From: Scilla litardierei
Taxonomy: Eukaryota > Streptophyta > Magnoliopsida > Asparagales > Asparagaceae
DNA: 64,000 bases
Direction: 5' to 3'
Assembly (NCBI GenBank): GCA_030789695.1
Contig: CM061140.1
Location: forward strand, 172,074,319-172,138,318
The translations under genes were made by a program, and so were the position numbers. The notes below the pieces were generated by a model. That model was given only the letters and a program-made list of their open reading frames with translations, was not told where the DNA came from and made no database searches. Below are positions 42,910-55,318 of the stretch, piece after piece (position 1 is the stretch's first letter; the number at the start of each line of letters is the position of its first letter).

Positions 42910-43340
42910 TAAAACGTTAGTGATAAAATGACCCTCGGCAAGATAATAATAATAAAGTTTGCAAATGATTTTAAGGGCGAGGAAAACACCACAGTGCACA
43001 ACCAAGAAAGTAAGGTAGCGTAATAAAACATGCAAGTGTAGCAAGGTGTGGTGTACAGAGTAGTGAGCATGCAATGTGTAGTGTGGAAAGTAGACATGGC
43101 AAGGTGTAGTGCTAACATGGCAAGGTGAAGTGCGTATAGTAAACATGGCAATATGTGGTCTGCAAGTGGTGAACATAGCAAGTGTAGTGTATAAAGTAGT
43201 GAGCAGGCAAAGTGCAGTGCGCAAAGTAACGATCAAGACAAGGTGTAGTGCGTAAAGTAACCGGCATGGCAAGTGTAGTGTGTACAGCAATAAGTATGGC
43301 AAACATAGTGTACATCAATAAGCAGGACAATAAGTTTAGC
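42910..43340 (-). repeat. Degenerate ~40-bp tandem repeats within the solo LTR
   Basis: GGCAAGGTGTAGTG, AAAGTAGTGAGCA and close variants recur about ten times. They produce artificial Tyr/Leu/His-rich reading frames on the minus strand. Confidence 0.75.
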
Positions 43341-44454
43341 AGGTTACACCATAGTACCAGCAGAGGTTAAAGAGTGCATCAATCAATCTCCTATCTAGTG
43401 ACAAGCCCAGTGTCTGAGGGGGAAGTGACAAGCATTACACCCAAGTCAACGGGAGCTACCCGTGACTCTCTACTCACCGACCCGGCCAGGTGTCGGTCAA
43501 GTTCATCACGAGAGTGCAATCTAGCATTCCAACCTCTACTACATTGAACTACCCCACCCAAGTGTTCTGCTGGAACACGAGCCAGCCTAATTCATATTAC
43601 AAGCACGAACTTTTCAACTCACATAACATCACGATTTCACGACTTCGCCTCTTGGGCGCACAAATTCACAAGTTCACGATTTCAAGTATTCCATCAATAT
43701 GTTCCGTCAATATGTTCCATCAATATATACTCCATTAATAACCATGCAAACAAGAGTGTGCGAGCGTGATGTGCAACATGACATGAAGCAAACTAGCAAT
43801 TCTTGATTTTATCATTCAAATGTAATGGCATTTAAAAGTTGTAAAAAAAAGCACACTGGCATATCAGAATAACTCAGGTCACAGCAATTAAAATCAACGG
43901 TTTCAAAATGCGTAAAAAGTGCACTTGCCTGATAAACGTTATTTCGGGTGCCCAGGTGGTCGTAACGTTGAGCGCGTTTTATCTACGTCAAGGGATTTAA
44001 TTATCAAGCTAAAGTATTCTATACTAACTCATATTATAGGCTTTACACTGATTTAATATATATATTTATGTACTGAAGTTATGTAAGCCAAACTGCACTG
44101 CCGACTAAACACATATAAGGACTGCATGTATCCCAAAACTAACAGCTATGTATTAACTGTGATGCTAACCTACTGAGTTAAAAATAGCAGTACACTATAT
44201 TAACATCTTAACATCATTAAAGCTTTGTTAATATAAAAAACACCTACCAACTTTTAACCTAGTCTCTGTCAGAATAGGTCCATCAAATAAACAACTTGAT
44301 AATAATATATTAATAAAATTAACCCACTTACTCCCCTCTCTCTCCCATCTGGCGTCTTCTCCCCGTTCTTATCATGTCTTCATTTCATTTCCCCCTTTTT
44401 TAAATGTACAAAGCTTGCAGGCAACCATCTCGCGCACAAGGAAAAAGAGAGGGG

Positions 44455-45099
44455 CTACTCACCTACGCACGGCAGGAAGAGGAGGAGGCAGGCGCACGGG
44501 GCGGGCTCTCGGCGCAGCGCGGCACGGCCTCCGGCAGAGCGACGGCGGACCTGGGAACGGCGGCGCGCGATAGGCGGATCCGGGCGGCGGCGGGAGCTGG
44601 CGGGGGTGCGGCAAGATCGGGCGGCGGGCAGTTCCACGACGGACGGCGAGGCGACCTGAGGCGGTGGCGGCGTGGATCGGCGGTGACGGGTGGCGATTTC
44701 GAGGTGGGAACGGCGGCGGCGGCTCAGATCGGAGCTCGGGGCGGCGTCGGCGGCTTCCAGGCGGCGGATCGGGCGACGGGGGTGCAGATCCGGCACGGGG
44801 CGACGGGCTCGGGGATCGGAGCGACGGCGGCAGCTTCCCGGGGTGCGAGGCAGCTTCGGGAGGCGATCCGGAGCGGCGGTAGGGCAGATCCGAGGCTTGG
44901 GCGGCTGATCGGAGCGGTCGCGCGGCGGTTCCGGAGCTTGGGGGTACGGATCGAGGGGGTGGCGGCCTCTGGGCTTGGCGGCGGTGCACAGCGTACGGGC
45001 GACTGCGGATCGGGGGTCACGGCGGTCCACGCACGACTTCAAATCTGAAATTGGGTTCCGATTGGTTGATTTTGGGATGATTCTGATTTGGATCCTCAT
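44455..45099 (-). other. GC-rich ORF island in the solo LTR
   Basis: A 214-codon Arg/Pro/Ala-rich frame on the minus strand in an otherwise AT-rich LTR. The opposite strand is open over almost the same span, as expected from base composition, so coding is doubtful. It is analogous in position to 47076-47948 of the related element. Confidence 0.4.
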
Positions 45100-46398
45100 T
45101 TGTTGAGTTTGGATTCTTGGTGTCGATTTGTTTTGATTCTGGTTTGTAATGGGGTGTTTGTTTGTTGCTTGACTGGTGGAGGAGGTTGGGGATGACTGAT
45201 CTGTGGTTGGGTTGTTGTGGTGGCTGATTGTGGAGGATTGTGCTTGTGCGTTACTGTATGGAGGAGGAGGTGGGATGTTGGCGTATGTGGGTGGCTGATG
45301 GAGATGTGACGACGACGATGATGCTTGTGTGTTATTGTTGATGCTGGTTTGCTTGTTCCAATATGTTGGTTTAAGAAGAGGAGGGGACGAGACAGGTTGA
45401 TGGGAGTGGTTGTGAGGTGGGGGGCTTGAATATTGTTGTTGGATCTCACCAACATTTCTGTTGGATTTTAATTAGGTAGGGTGGGTTAGGTTAAGATAAA
45501 TAGGTAAGATAGTTTAGGAAAAGTAATAGTTAAAAGTAACAATTTAATTGGTAGTCAACTTCTTAGCTAAAAGTAATTAGTGATTAAAATTTACTTAGTA
45601 GCAATTAGTTAGTGTAATAAGATTTAAAGCAGATTATTATATACAAGATATGATTTGACGAGATTAAATTAGGATAATTAATATTCCCGCGGATATTATT
45701 GATTTAATCGTCTAGGGTTCTAATTAAGGTTTATAGAGTTCCTAGGTTAAGATAGTAGATGTGGTTAGGATACCTGGATTTGGTTTAGGAAATCGATTTG
45801 GGATAAATAAATCCAATTTCATAATGTTTTATTCGGTCAAGATGTCCTGATCAGGAACATCGACTCGGTTAAGATTCGATTCGGAGGATCGGCCTAATCG
45901 GGAATTGATTAGGAGAGTTCGATTTAATTAAGACATATGATTTATTACGATCACGGCTTGATTTAGAAAATTGATGTAGTTAAGATTAGCTATGACTGGG
46001 ATGGTCAGACAAGATGTTTGGATCAGGATCGGATTGGACAATCGATTTGGTCAAGGTATTCTTGATTGGTAAGATCGGTTTGGTGAAGATCTGATTTGAT
46101 TAATATGACTCAGACCTTGCATCCAACGTCAATTACAGGTTAGAGGAGATAAAAACGCGATAGATAAATCGCGTGCTCGAGTTACGACAATAATAAAATC
46201 ATACCCTAATAAATCATTATACTAATCGAATACGTACGAGATACGTATATACAGAAACAGGCCGTTACAATAGGAAAATATAATAAGCAACCATTAAGCA
46301 TATCTCTTGCCATAGGACGTTCACATGGACGGATCTCAATACATTTTAGACGGCTCTGTACGGTACGATGCAATGTGCAGATGGCTCCAGTCGCTCCC

Positions 46399-49300
46399 TG
46401 TAACGGCCTGTATTTTTCAAACACTTCAAATACGTACTTAACGTATTTTTATTCTAAATCTTCTTTATAATGGTTGGTTAGGAGTTGTATATCAAAACTG
46501 ATTTCAAAAATTCGTTTAAAAATATTTTAGGGCACTAGACTTATCGTATTGTGTTTCAGCAATTTCAGATTTCCTCAAATGCCCAAAACATTTCTGTTAA
46601 AATTCATCTTCCAAAATTACCGTTTTGATTCGACGAATTTATTTTCTATTCAAACGTATTCAAAACGTATTCAAACTCCTGCAATAGCATCCTATGATCA
46701 TTTAGGGCCTCCCACATTAATTTCATAATTTTCGGATATCGTTTCAGCCTAGAACCCGCAAACCCGCTTTCTAAATGTTTTGGCCTAAAACTAGTATTTC
46801 CGTAGCTCAAATCCCAGAACGGATCTTGTATTCGCGATCCTCGTGTCGATACGATCCCGTGGGTATGTTTTCGTAATTTTTCGGAGTCGTTTGTGAAAAC
46901 GCGTTTGTATCCCTCTGGTTTTCACTAATTGCACTTAGTAATTAACTTTTACCTACTTAATCACTTTTACCCCAACCACCCTCTTAATGCACCGTTGGGT
47001 TGGTTGGATCTGAATCATTTCAGATCCAACATCCATCTAACCCATTAAAATCATTGTCTCTCCCTTATCACAAGATTGCCATTCGTTAACCCCTATTTAA
47101 ACTCCCCTTCTCCATTAACCATACACGCACACAGTGTATCTCTCTCTTCCTCCTCAGATTTGAAACCCAAGCCCGCTTCTCACTCAACCCCCTCCCACAC
47201 TCGTCTCTCCCTCCCTTCCCTCCGGGCCTCGACCGCCGGCCGCCCTCTATTCGACCGCCGCTCGCCGGAGCTCCACCGTCGCCGCCGTCAGCGCCCCAGC
47301 GCCGCCCCGCTTCCCTGCCGCTCAGCGCTGCATCGGAAAACCCCCCTCGCCCCGCTCCCTCGCCGGAGACCCCGACCCCCTCGAGCTCGCCGTCGACCGC
47401 CGAACCCCCGCCGTTCCTCGCTGCTCCGCCTCGCTTGCTCGCTGTGCCCCGTCGACGCCGAACACGTCGCCGCCGCCTTCCAACATCGCCCGAAGCCCCG
47501 AAGCTCCGACCACGGCCACCGACCGCCTCCCCGCCCCTCGGAGCTCCGGCGAACCCCTGCCAGCGCCGCCCTGATCTGCCGTGCCCCGACCCCGCCCGAA
47601 GCCGCCGTCCCCCAAGCCGATCGCCGCCGCTCCGAACCCCGGAGCCGTCGCCGCCTCATCTCCGTCGACCTCCGACGCCCCAACAGCCACCGCTCTGCCG
47701 CTGCTCAAACCCCCCGAGCAGCACCCCGACGTAGCCGCCGCCCTTACCCACGCTCGCCTCGCCGCCTACGGCCACCCTATCCCGCCGCCGCCGTCGAGCG
47801 CTGCCGACGCTCCCTCCTCGTCGCCGTCAAGCCTCCGCCCCTCCCTCCGGGCTTCGCCCGCCGTCCGAAGAGCGCCCCGCTCCCTCGCCTGAGATCCCGA
47901 TGGCAATTTCGTAATATACGAAAAGTATTTTCGTATTTTCGTTTTTAATTAATTAATAATAGGGTTTTAGGGTATTAAATCCATAACTAAATATACAGAC
48001 CCCAGAAAAATGTGCGGATAGCTCTGGAAAATCAGAAACAACATTCCGGATCCAATGGCGCTGGTCGCATTGCGATCAGACGCCTACTTTTTCCAGAATA
48101 AATTTTTAAACCTAAGAGATAAATACGTATAAATCTTTCTAAAAATCGTAACTCGCTGTTTTCACTCACAATAATATGTGATAAAATTATATGTGCCAGT
48201 AGACTTCGAGACGGTCATTTTGACTGTTTATTCGAGTAATTCCGACTAGGATTGCTCCCGGAACAATTTACGGAAGATACGCGTCACTTAACTAATTTGG
48301 GTTTTTAAGCTAGTTTTGAGTTTCTAAAAATTATAAAAATTACTATAGACTTCAGAAAAATATTCCCTCTTGCAGTAAAACTATTTTTATCATATATAGT
48401 CTATATAAAAATTTAGGACCCTTTTCATCGCCGTTTTAACCAGTTTTAAAATCAGACACTCAACTTAAATAAATTAGAAAATAGAGTATTCTCTAACTAG
48501 TTATCTCTTGTGTTTACAGGTAGCAAATCCCGTGCATCGACACTAGATCCAGTCCCGGATCACTACCACCACCTCGAAGATAGTAAGTCACAGTAAATTC
48601 TATCCTTAGAAATATAGATAGTGTACTCGTATGAACATAGGACTTGACATCTAGTCTCGAAACAGTTATTGACCTGAACAGATTATTGGCATGCTTGACA
48701 AAAAGATTGTAGCTGGAAATGTGAGAATGGTAAATGACTCGTAAAATTGCAAAGAACGGTAACCTGCACAGACACTGGGTTTTGGGGTAACTTATAATTG
48801 CGGAAGTACGGGAGCGACTAGTCCAGACTTTGTTGTCACCGTGCGGGTTCTAGCAACCCATAACAGTGCCGGTGACAACCATCACAGATCACAGATTATT
48901 GCACAGTTCTCAGAGATTATTGCACAGTATTCATAGCATAGTTCGCCCGGGTAGCACCCGCGGTAAGAGTTGGCCTCTTGGTTGCTCACTGTACTTCCCG
49001 TTATAAGTCACGGTCTAGGCTAGGCACATTTACTCTCATTATTGCTATTGTCATTGATATCGTCATGGTTATTGCTATTGTCATTGCTCGGTCACCTTTG
49101 CTTTACTTGTCACCCTTGCATGCTTGACAGATGTACTTTACCTATCGCACTTGCATGCTTGTCTGTCCCTACTTTACTTTCCGCACTTGTTTACTATAGA
49201 CTGCTCCATATTTGTGCACTCCTCTTTTTCTATCGCTAGAATTGTTGTGACTTACCTTCGGTTCCATTTATGGCACCGGCAGACGAAGACTTGATCGAGG

Positions 49301-49605
49301 AGACTGCCCCAGAGTTCGTGGAGCCTACATTGACGCAGAAGCTACAGAGTTTTAGTTACTATTTTGTTGGTGTGTGTGTTGTACAGTGTATTTACTTTTC
49401 CGCATTCCCTAGTTGTACTTCCTCTATGTATTGGTGTGAGAGAGTGCTTGTTGTTGTACCTTAAATTGGACTGTAATAACGTCTGTACGCTGGTTTGAGT
49501 GTTGTGATACATCTCTGAGTTGTGGCTATGCTGATTTCACTGGTAAACTGCGGAACCTGCGAATAAACCAAATAAGTAACGGGCCCCCGAGAGCGGGTCG
49601 TTACA
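46399..49605 (+). repeat. 5' giant LTR
   Basis: 3207 bp. A TATA-like CCCTATTTAAACTCC at 47089 precedes a C/T-rich leader and a GC island (47155-47895). Confidence 0.93.
47076..47948 (+). other. 290-codon Pro/Arg/Ala-rich ORF in the 5' giant LTR (copy at 52789-53661)
   Basis: Begins MPFVNPYLNSPSPLTIHAHS, then becomes low-complexity R/P/A. Other frames, including the antisense, are also open because of the CCG-rich composition. It is identical in both LTRs. Whether it is translated is unknown; it may instead be a GC-rich transcribed leader acquired from a host gene. Confidence 0.4.
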
Positions 49606-50757
49606 GGTTTGGGCGGCCCACGCAGGTCCGTGCAAAATACCTCGTGAACAGTATAGTGAAACCAGGATGTATCATATACGATACTCGACTAAGCTGACAT
49701 TTTTCTTGAATGCAGGTTTGACACTCGAAAGATGGACGGGAACACTTCGAAGAGCCCCAATGGAGCTGACCTGTCTGGCCTTAATAAAAGTCATTTACAA
49801 AACCTAAATTTTGATAGGATTAATTAGTTGCTATAAAAATCTTTTGTATCGGTGGCACTCGTATGAATGATAATCTTCCTTCAATGGACCATGATACCGG
49901 TCAATGTGCTTGGCTAAAGTCTGTGGATCGACCTGGCTAGACTGGGCATAAGTGATCCTAGCTTAGTCACTTCCCTGACCGTGTCCGCTGGACCGCAAGG
50001 ACGTGAATCATGATTATGTATCGCCATCGATCTTCATCACTATAACCCTTCTTTTAGCTTGATGACCTTTCGATTGACCTTCTTGGAATCTTTCCACGCT
50101 TGAACTCTGGCTACGGAGAGTAGCGTTCGAATTTTTGACCACCAGAAGTTCGAGTTCCACAACGGAAGCGACCACCATCATCTGCTCAGCAACGTCAACT
50201 ACTCCCTCCTCAGCAGCAAGTGTACCAGCAGACTCCACGACAGGCGCCCCAGAGACGCCAAGCTTATACCATGACAGTGGAAGAAGCCGAAGATACGGAC
50301 CAAGTAATCACAGGTACGAGATATCTCACTAAGCTATACCATCTATTACTTAGAAATCGTAAGCTTAGACTTGATTCTCATCACGGTGGGTACCGTCTTA
50401 ATAGCCGGTAAACCTGCCCTCACACTGTTCGACTCAGGAGCTACACATTGCTTCTTGGCCAGTCGTTTCGTTCAAACACATGCTATCACTGTTGAACCTC
50501 TGACTCCCGTTGGAAGGTCGAGACCGCTGGCGGTTCACTACCGGTAGCTAGCGGATGCCTCCAATAATCTGTTGTGATTTGTAGACGAGATCTCTTTGCC
50601 GACTTCTTGGGATGGACTGGTTGAGATCATTTCATGCCACCATTGACTGTCGTCAAAGGAGGGTAGAAATCGATTTACCCAATCATCCAAAGTTTGTGTT
50701 CCTCAGCAAAAGCCGATCAGAAGGACCAGTGGAGTATCGAGCAAGACCCAACATGTA
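49606..50757 (+). pseudogene. Gag/protease relic of the giant-LTR element
   Basis: 50390-50470 reads GKPALTLFDSGATHCFLASRFV, a gypsy aspartic protease active site (DSGAT). Near 50605 FLGMDW and IDCRQRRVEIDLP follow as in gypsy polyproteins. Upstream Gln/Pro-rich fragments (PSSAASVPADST) look like the gag-protease linker. Several stops and frameshifts; the frame ends near 50755 and RT is absent. Confidence 0.7.
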
Positions 50758-51760
50758 GGCTGTTACGTTTTTTTGCATCCTTCTTGAGCTCGTGTTTCTC
50801 TTCTAGACCCTATTTTCATCTTGTACCTGATTTTTCCACGTGTTTGAATTCTTTCCCGCCTACCACCTCCCCTCATTATTGATTTTGTCATCTTCCTCGC
50901 CTCGAGCTCCGTTCCCGCCTAACCTAACCTAAGCTACCCTACCCTATCTTCTACTTTCGGCGCCCCTTTTCAACCCTCACCCCCTTTTTGTCTTTTTAAA
51001 CCCCCTCTCATTCCTCACCAAGACATCCCACGGCTCCCCCTTCGCCCCAACTCACCTCCACCTCGCCTCTCTCGCCCGAACTCCTCCGGCCTCACTCCGC
51101 CAGCTCCGCTCCATCCCGAAGTCCCCGCCATGGATCAACAGCCAGTCGCAGCCTTCACCGTCTCCCTCGCTATTGCCGTGTGGTCAGGATATTGGGAACC
51201 CGCCGCTATTGGTATTCTTGGGAGCTCCTTTTTCTGGTTCTTCCCCCTTGAGCTGCCCAGCTTCGATTCCTTCTTAGGGGCGCTCCTTAGTGTTTTTGGT
51301 CATTAAATTGCTTAGGGCTGATGGTGTTAGCCGTAGATGTCGACCAATGGCATTGGGGAGCAGTATCACTTGGGATGAGTATCGGCTTGCTTTTGGCCTT
51401 AGGTGTTGAGATGAGATGCCAGTCTTGTGCCCTGATTTGGAGGACAGCTTTGATGTTGGCTTACTGTTGGATATTGTGGAGATTGCTGGAAGCAGTGGTA
51501 GCGATGATCGTGATCCTTGAGAGTTGGCCTTATGTCTGCCTTTTTGCGTTGATCTGGATATTGGCTTGTAACTGGTTGGCGTGGCAGATGAAGTCTTTGG
51601 TGTTCTGCTGGTTAAGTTGTGACCGCTTGCATGCATTTGGATTAGTCTTCACGTTTTTGTATGCTATGGCGATGATTTACTTGGTTAGGACCCAGTATGC
51701 ATTAATGGCATGAGTTGTAGTTTTAAACTTTATGTTGTTAAATAAAGCTTGCTACTGACT
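50758..51760 (+). other. Possible captured host segment with small membrane ORFs
   Basis: C/T-rich promoter- or leader-like DNA with TCTTTTTAAACCCC near 50990, then a 58-codon frame at 51130-51306 (MDQQPVAAFTVSLAIAVWSG...), a 130-codon hydrophobic frame at 51321-51713 (MVLAVDVDQWHWGAVSLGMS...), and AATAAA at 51740. The two frames differ by a frameshift. The second has several Leu/Trp-rich helices (~15-30, 40-75, 75-120). Composition differs from the relic upstream. I recognise no family. Confidence 0.4.
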
Positions 51761-52111
51761 TATTACCTCAGGTTCCAAGTTCGAACAGATGTCCTCATCG
51801 TTATAACTATCATTTTCATGTAGCGCCATTATCTCGTGTTTTGGCTACTGGATGAATCTGAAGTAACTATGGTGATGATACTAGGTTTCGAAACTAGTTA
51901 CGGAAACTATGGTGATGTCAATAGTATGTATTCATGTACCCATCTCTTATTTTTCTTGATGCTGTGATATCACATTATATTTCATGCTATTAACAACTTA
52001 TTTTCCTATGTCGTGGACGTTCGTCAAACCTTCCGGTCGATCGTTTGAATTGCTTAGGCGATTACCGATCTTCTGAATTCCGAGGACGGAATTATTTTAA
52101 GGAGGGTAGAA

Positions 52112-55100
52112 TGTAACGGCCTGTATTTTTCAAACACTTCAAATACGTACTTAACGTATTTTTATTCTAAATCTTCTTTATAATGGTTGGTTAGGAGTTG
52201 TATATCAAAACTGATTTCAAAAATTCGTTTAAAAATATTTTAGGGCACTAGACTTATCGTATTGTGTTTCAGCAATTTCAGATTTCCTCAAATGCCCAAA
52301 ACATTTCTGTTAAAATTCATCTTCCAAAATTACCGTTTTGATTCGACGAATTTATTTTCTATTCAAACGTATTCAAAACGTATTCAAACTCCTGCAATAG
52401 CATCCTATGATCATTTAGGGCCTCCCACATTAATTTCATAATTTTCGGATATCGTTTCAGCCTAGAACCCGCAAACCCGCTTTCTAAATGTTTTGGCCTA
52501 AAACTAGTATTTCCGTAGCTCAAATCCCAGAACGGATCTTGTATTCGCGATCCTCGTGTCGATACGATCCCGTGGGTATGTTTTCGTAATTTTTCGGAGT
52601 CGTTTGTGAAAACGCGTTTGTATCCCTCTGGTTTTCACTAATTGCACTTAGTAATTAACTTTTACCTACTTAATCACTTTTACCCCAACCACCCTCTTAA
52701 TGCACCGTTGGGTTGGTTGGATCTGAATCATTTCAGATCCAACATCCATCTAACCCATTAAAATCATTGTCTCTCCCTTATCACAAGATTGCCATTCGTT
52801 AACCCCTATTTAAACTCCCCTTCTCCATTAACCATACACGCACACAGTGTATCTCTCTCTTCCTCCTCAGATTTGAAACCCAAGCCCGCTTCTCACTCAA
52901 CCCCCTCCCACACTCGTCTCTCCCTCCCTTCCCTCCGGGCCTCGACCGCCGGCCGCCCTCTATTCGACCGCCGCTCGCCGGAGCTCCACCGTCGCCGCCG
53001 TCAGCGCCCCAGCGCCGCCCCGCTTCCCTGCCGCTCAGCGCTGCATCGGAAAACCCCCCTCGCCCCGCTCCCTCGCCGGAGACCCCGACCCCCTCGAGCT
53101 CGCCGTCGACCGCCGAACCCCCGCCGTTCCTCGCTGCTCCGCCTCGCTTGCTCGCTGTGCCCCGTCGACGCCGAACACGTCGCCGCCGCCTTCCAACATC
53201 GCCCGAAGCCCCGAAGCTCCGACCACGGCCACCGACCGCCTCCCCGCCCCTCGGAGCTCCGGCGAACCCCTGCCAGCGCCGCCCTGATCTGCCGTGCCCC
53301 GACCCCGCCCGAAGCCGCCGTCCCCCAAGCCGATCGCCGCCGCTCCGAACCCCGGAGCCGTCGCCGCCTCATCTCCGTCGACCTCCGACGCCCCAACAGC
53401 CACCGCTCTGCCGCTGCTCAAACCCCCCGAGCAGCACCCCGACGTAGCCGCCGCCCTTACCCACGCTCGCCTCGCCGCCTACGGCCACCCTATCCCGCCG
53501 CCGCCGTCGAGCGCTGCCGACGCTCCCTCCTCGTCGCCGTCAAGCCTCCGCCCCTCCCTCCGGGCTTCGCCCGCCGTCCGAAGAGCGCCCCGCTCCCTCG
53601 CCTGAGATCCCGATGGCAATTTCGTAATATACGAAAAGTATTTTCGTATTTTCGTTTTTAATTAATTAATAATAGGGTTTTAGGGTATTAAATCCATAAC
53701 TAAATATACAGACCCCAGAAAAATGTGCGGATAGCTCTGGAAAATCAGAAACAACATTCCGGATCCAATGGCGCTGGTCGCATTACGATCAGACGCCTAC
53801 TTTTTCCAGAATAAATTTTTAAACCTAAGAGATAAATACGTATAAATCTTTCTAAAAATCGTAACTCGCTGTTTTCACTCACAATAATATGTGATAAAAT
53901 TATATGTGCCAGTAGACTTCGAGACGGTCATTTTGACTGTTTATTCGAGTAATTCCGACTAGGATTGCTCCCGGAACAATTTACGGAAGATACGCGTCAC
54001 TTAACTAATTTGGGTTTTTAAGCTAGTTTTGAGTTTCTAAAAATTATAAAAATTACTATAGACTTCAGAAAAATATTCCCTCTTGCAGTAAAACTATTTT
54101 TATCATATATAGTCTATATAAAAATTTAGGACCCTTTTCATCGCCGTTTTAACCAGTTTTAAAATCAGACACTCAACTTAAATAAATTAGAAAATAGAGT
54201 ATTCTCTAACTAGTTATCTCTTGTGTTTACAGGTAGCAAATCCCGTGCATCGACACTAGATCCAGTCCCGGATCACTACCACCACCTCGAAGATAGTAAG
54301 TCACAGTAAATTCTATCCTTAGAAATATAGATAGTGTACTCGTATGAACATAGGACTTGACATCTAGTCTCGAAACAGTTATTGACCTGAACAGATTATT
54401 GGCATGCTTGACAAAAAGATTGTAGCTGGAAATGTGAGAATGGTAAATGACTCGTAAAATTGCAAAGAACGGTAACCTGCACAGACACTGGGTTTTGGGG
54501 TAACTTATAATTGCGGAAGTACGGGAGCGACTAGTCCAGACTTTGTTGTCACCGTGCGGGTTCTAGCAACCCATAACAGTGCCGGTGACAACCATCACAG
54601 ATCACAGATTATTGCACAGTTCTCAGAGATTATTGCACAGTATTCATAGCATAGTTCGCCCGGGTAGCACCCGCGGTAAGAGTTGGCCTCTTGGTTGCTC
54701 ACTGTACTTCCCGTTATAAGTCACGGTCTAGGCTAGGCACATTTACTCTCATTATTGCTATTGTCATTGATATCGTCATGGTTATTGCTATTGTCATTGC
54801 TCGGTCACCTTTGCTTTACTTGTCACCCTTGCATGCTTGACAGATGTACTTTACCTATCGCACTTGCATGCTTGTCTGTCCCTACTTTACTTTCCGCACT
54901 TGTTTACTATAGACTGCTCCATATTTGTGCACTCCTCTTTTTCTATCGCTAGAATTGTTGTGACTTACCTTCGGTTCCATTTATGGCACCGGCAGACGAA
55001 GACTTGATCGAGGAGACTGCCCCAGAGTTCGTGGAGCCTACATTGACGCAGAAGCTGCAGAGTTTTAGTTACTATTTTGTTGGTGTGTGTGTTGTACAGT

Positions 55101-55318
55101 GTATTTACTTTTCCGCATTCCCTAGTTGTACTTCCTCTATGTATTGGTGTGAGAGAGTGCTTGTTGTTGTACCTTAAATTGGACTGTAATAACGTCTGTA
55201 CGCTGGTTTGAGTGTTGTGATACATCTCTGAGTTGTGGCTATGCTGATTTCACTGGTAAACTGCGGAACCTGCGAATAAACCAAATAAGTAACGGGCCCC
55301 CGAGAGCGGGTCGTTACA
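52112..55318 (+). repeat. 3' giant LTR
   Basis: 3207 bp, same length as the 5' copy with two observed differences. Preceded by a purine tract and followed by TSD CTCCC. Confidence 0.93.

Larger units (their letters stand above)
42441..46269 (-). mobile_element. Solo giant LTR, 3.8 kb
   Basis: On the minus strand it starts TGTAACGGCCTGT at 46269 and ends GGGGCGTGACA at 42441. Perfect 5-bp TSD ATAGG at 42436-42440 and 46270-46274. Its start is the same as the start of the 46399-55318 element, and it carries a comparable GC-rich ORF island, so the two are related families. No internal region or second LTR: a solo LTR left by recombination. Confidence 0.85.
46399..55318 (+). mobile_element. Recent non-autonomous LTR element with 3.2-kb LTRs
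   Basis: LTRs 46399-49605 and 52112-55318 are each 3207 bp, with ends TGTAACGGCC...GGTCGTTACA. Perfect TSD CTCCC at 46394-46398 and 55319-55323. Only two differences noticed (48072/53785 and 49344/55057), so insertion is very recent. The internal part is just 2506 bp: a relic of gag/protease, then a segment with promoter, ORF and polyA-like signals, then a purine tract (TAAGGAGGGTAGAA) before the 3' LTR. There is no RT or integrase. The layout is like LARDs (large retrotransposon derivatives); it must have moved with proteins from another element. Confidence 0.92.

Noticed and set aside
42909..43340. Regular repeats that might suggest a CRISPR-like array
   Set aside because: Units are degenerate, spacers are not distinct, and the region is within a plant LTR; eukaryotic nuclear DNA.
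44404..45048. 214-codon Gly/Arg/Ala-rich plus-strand ORF
   Set aside because: Opposite strand is equally open; low complexity in a giant LTR.
47288..47708. Antisense Gly/Arg-rich ORFs in the GC island
   Set aside because: Composition effect of CCG repeats; all frames are open.
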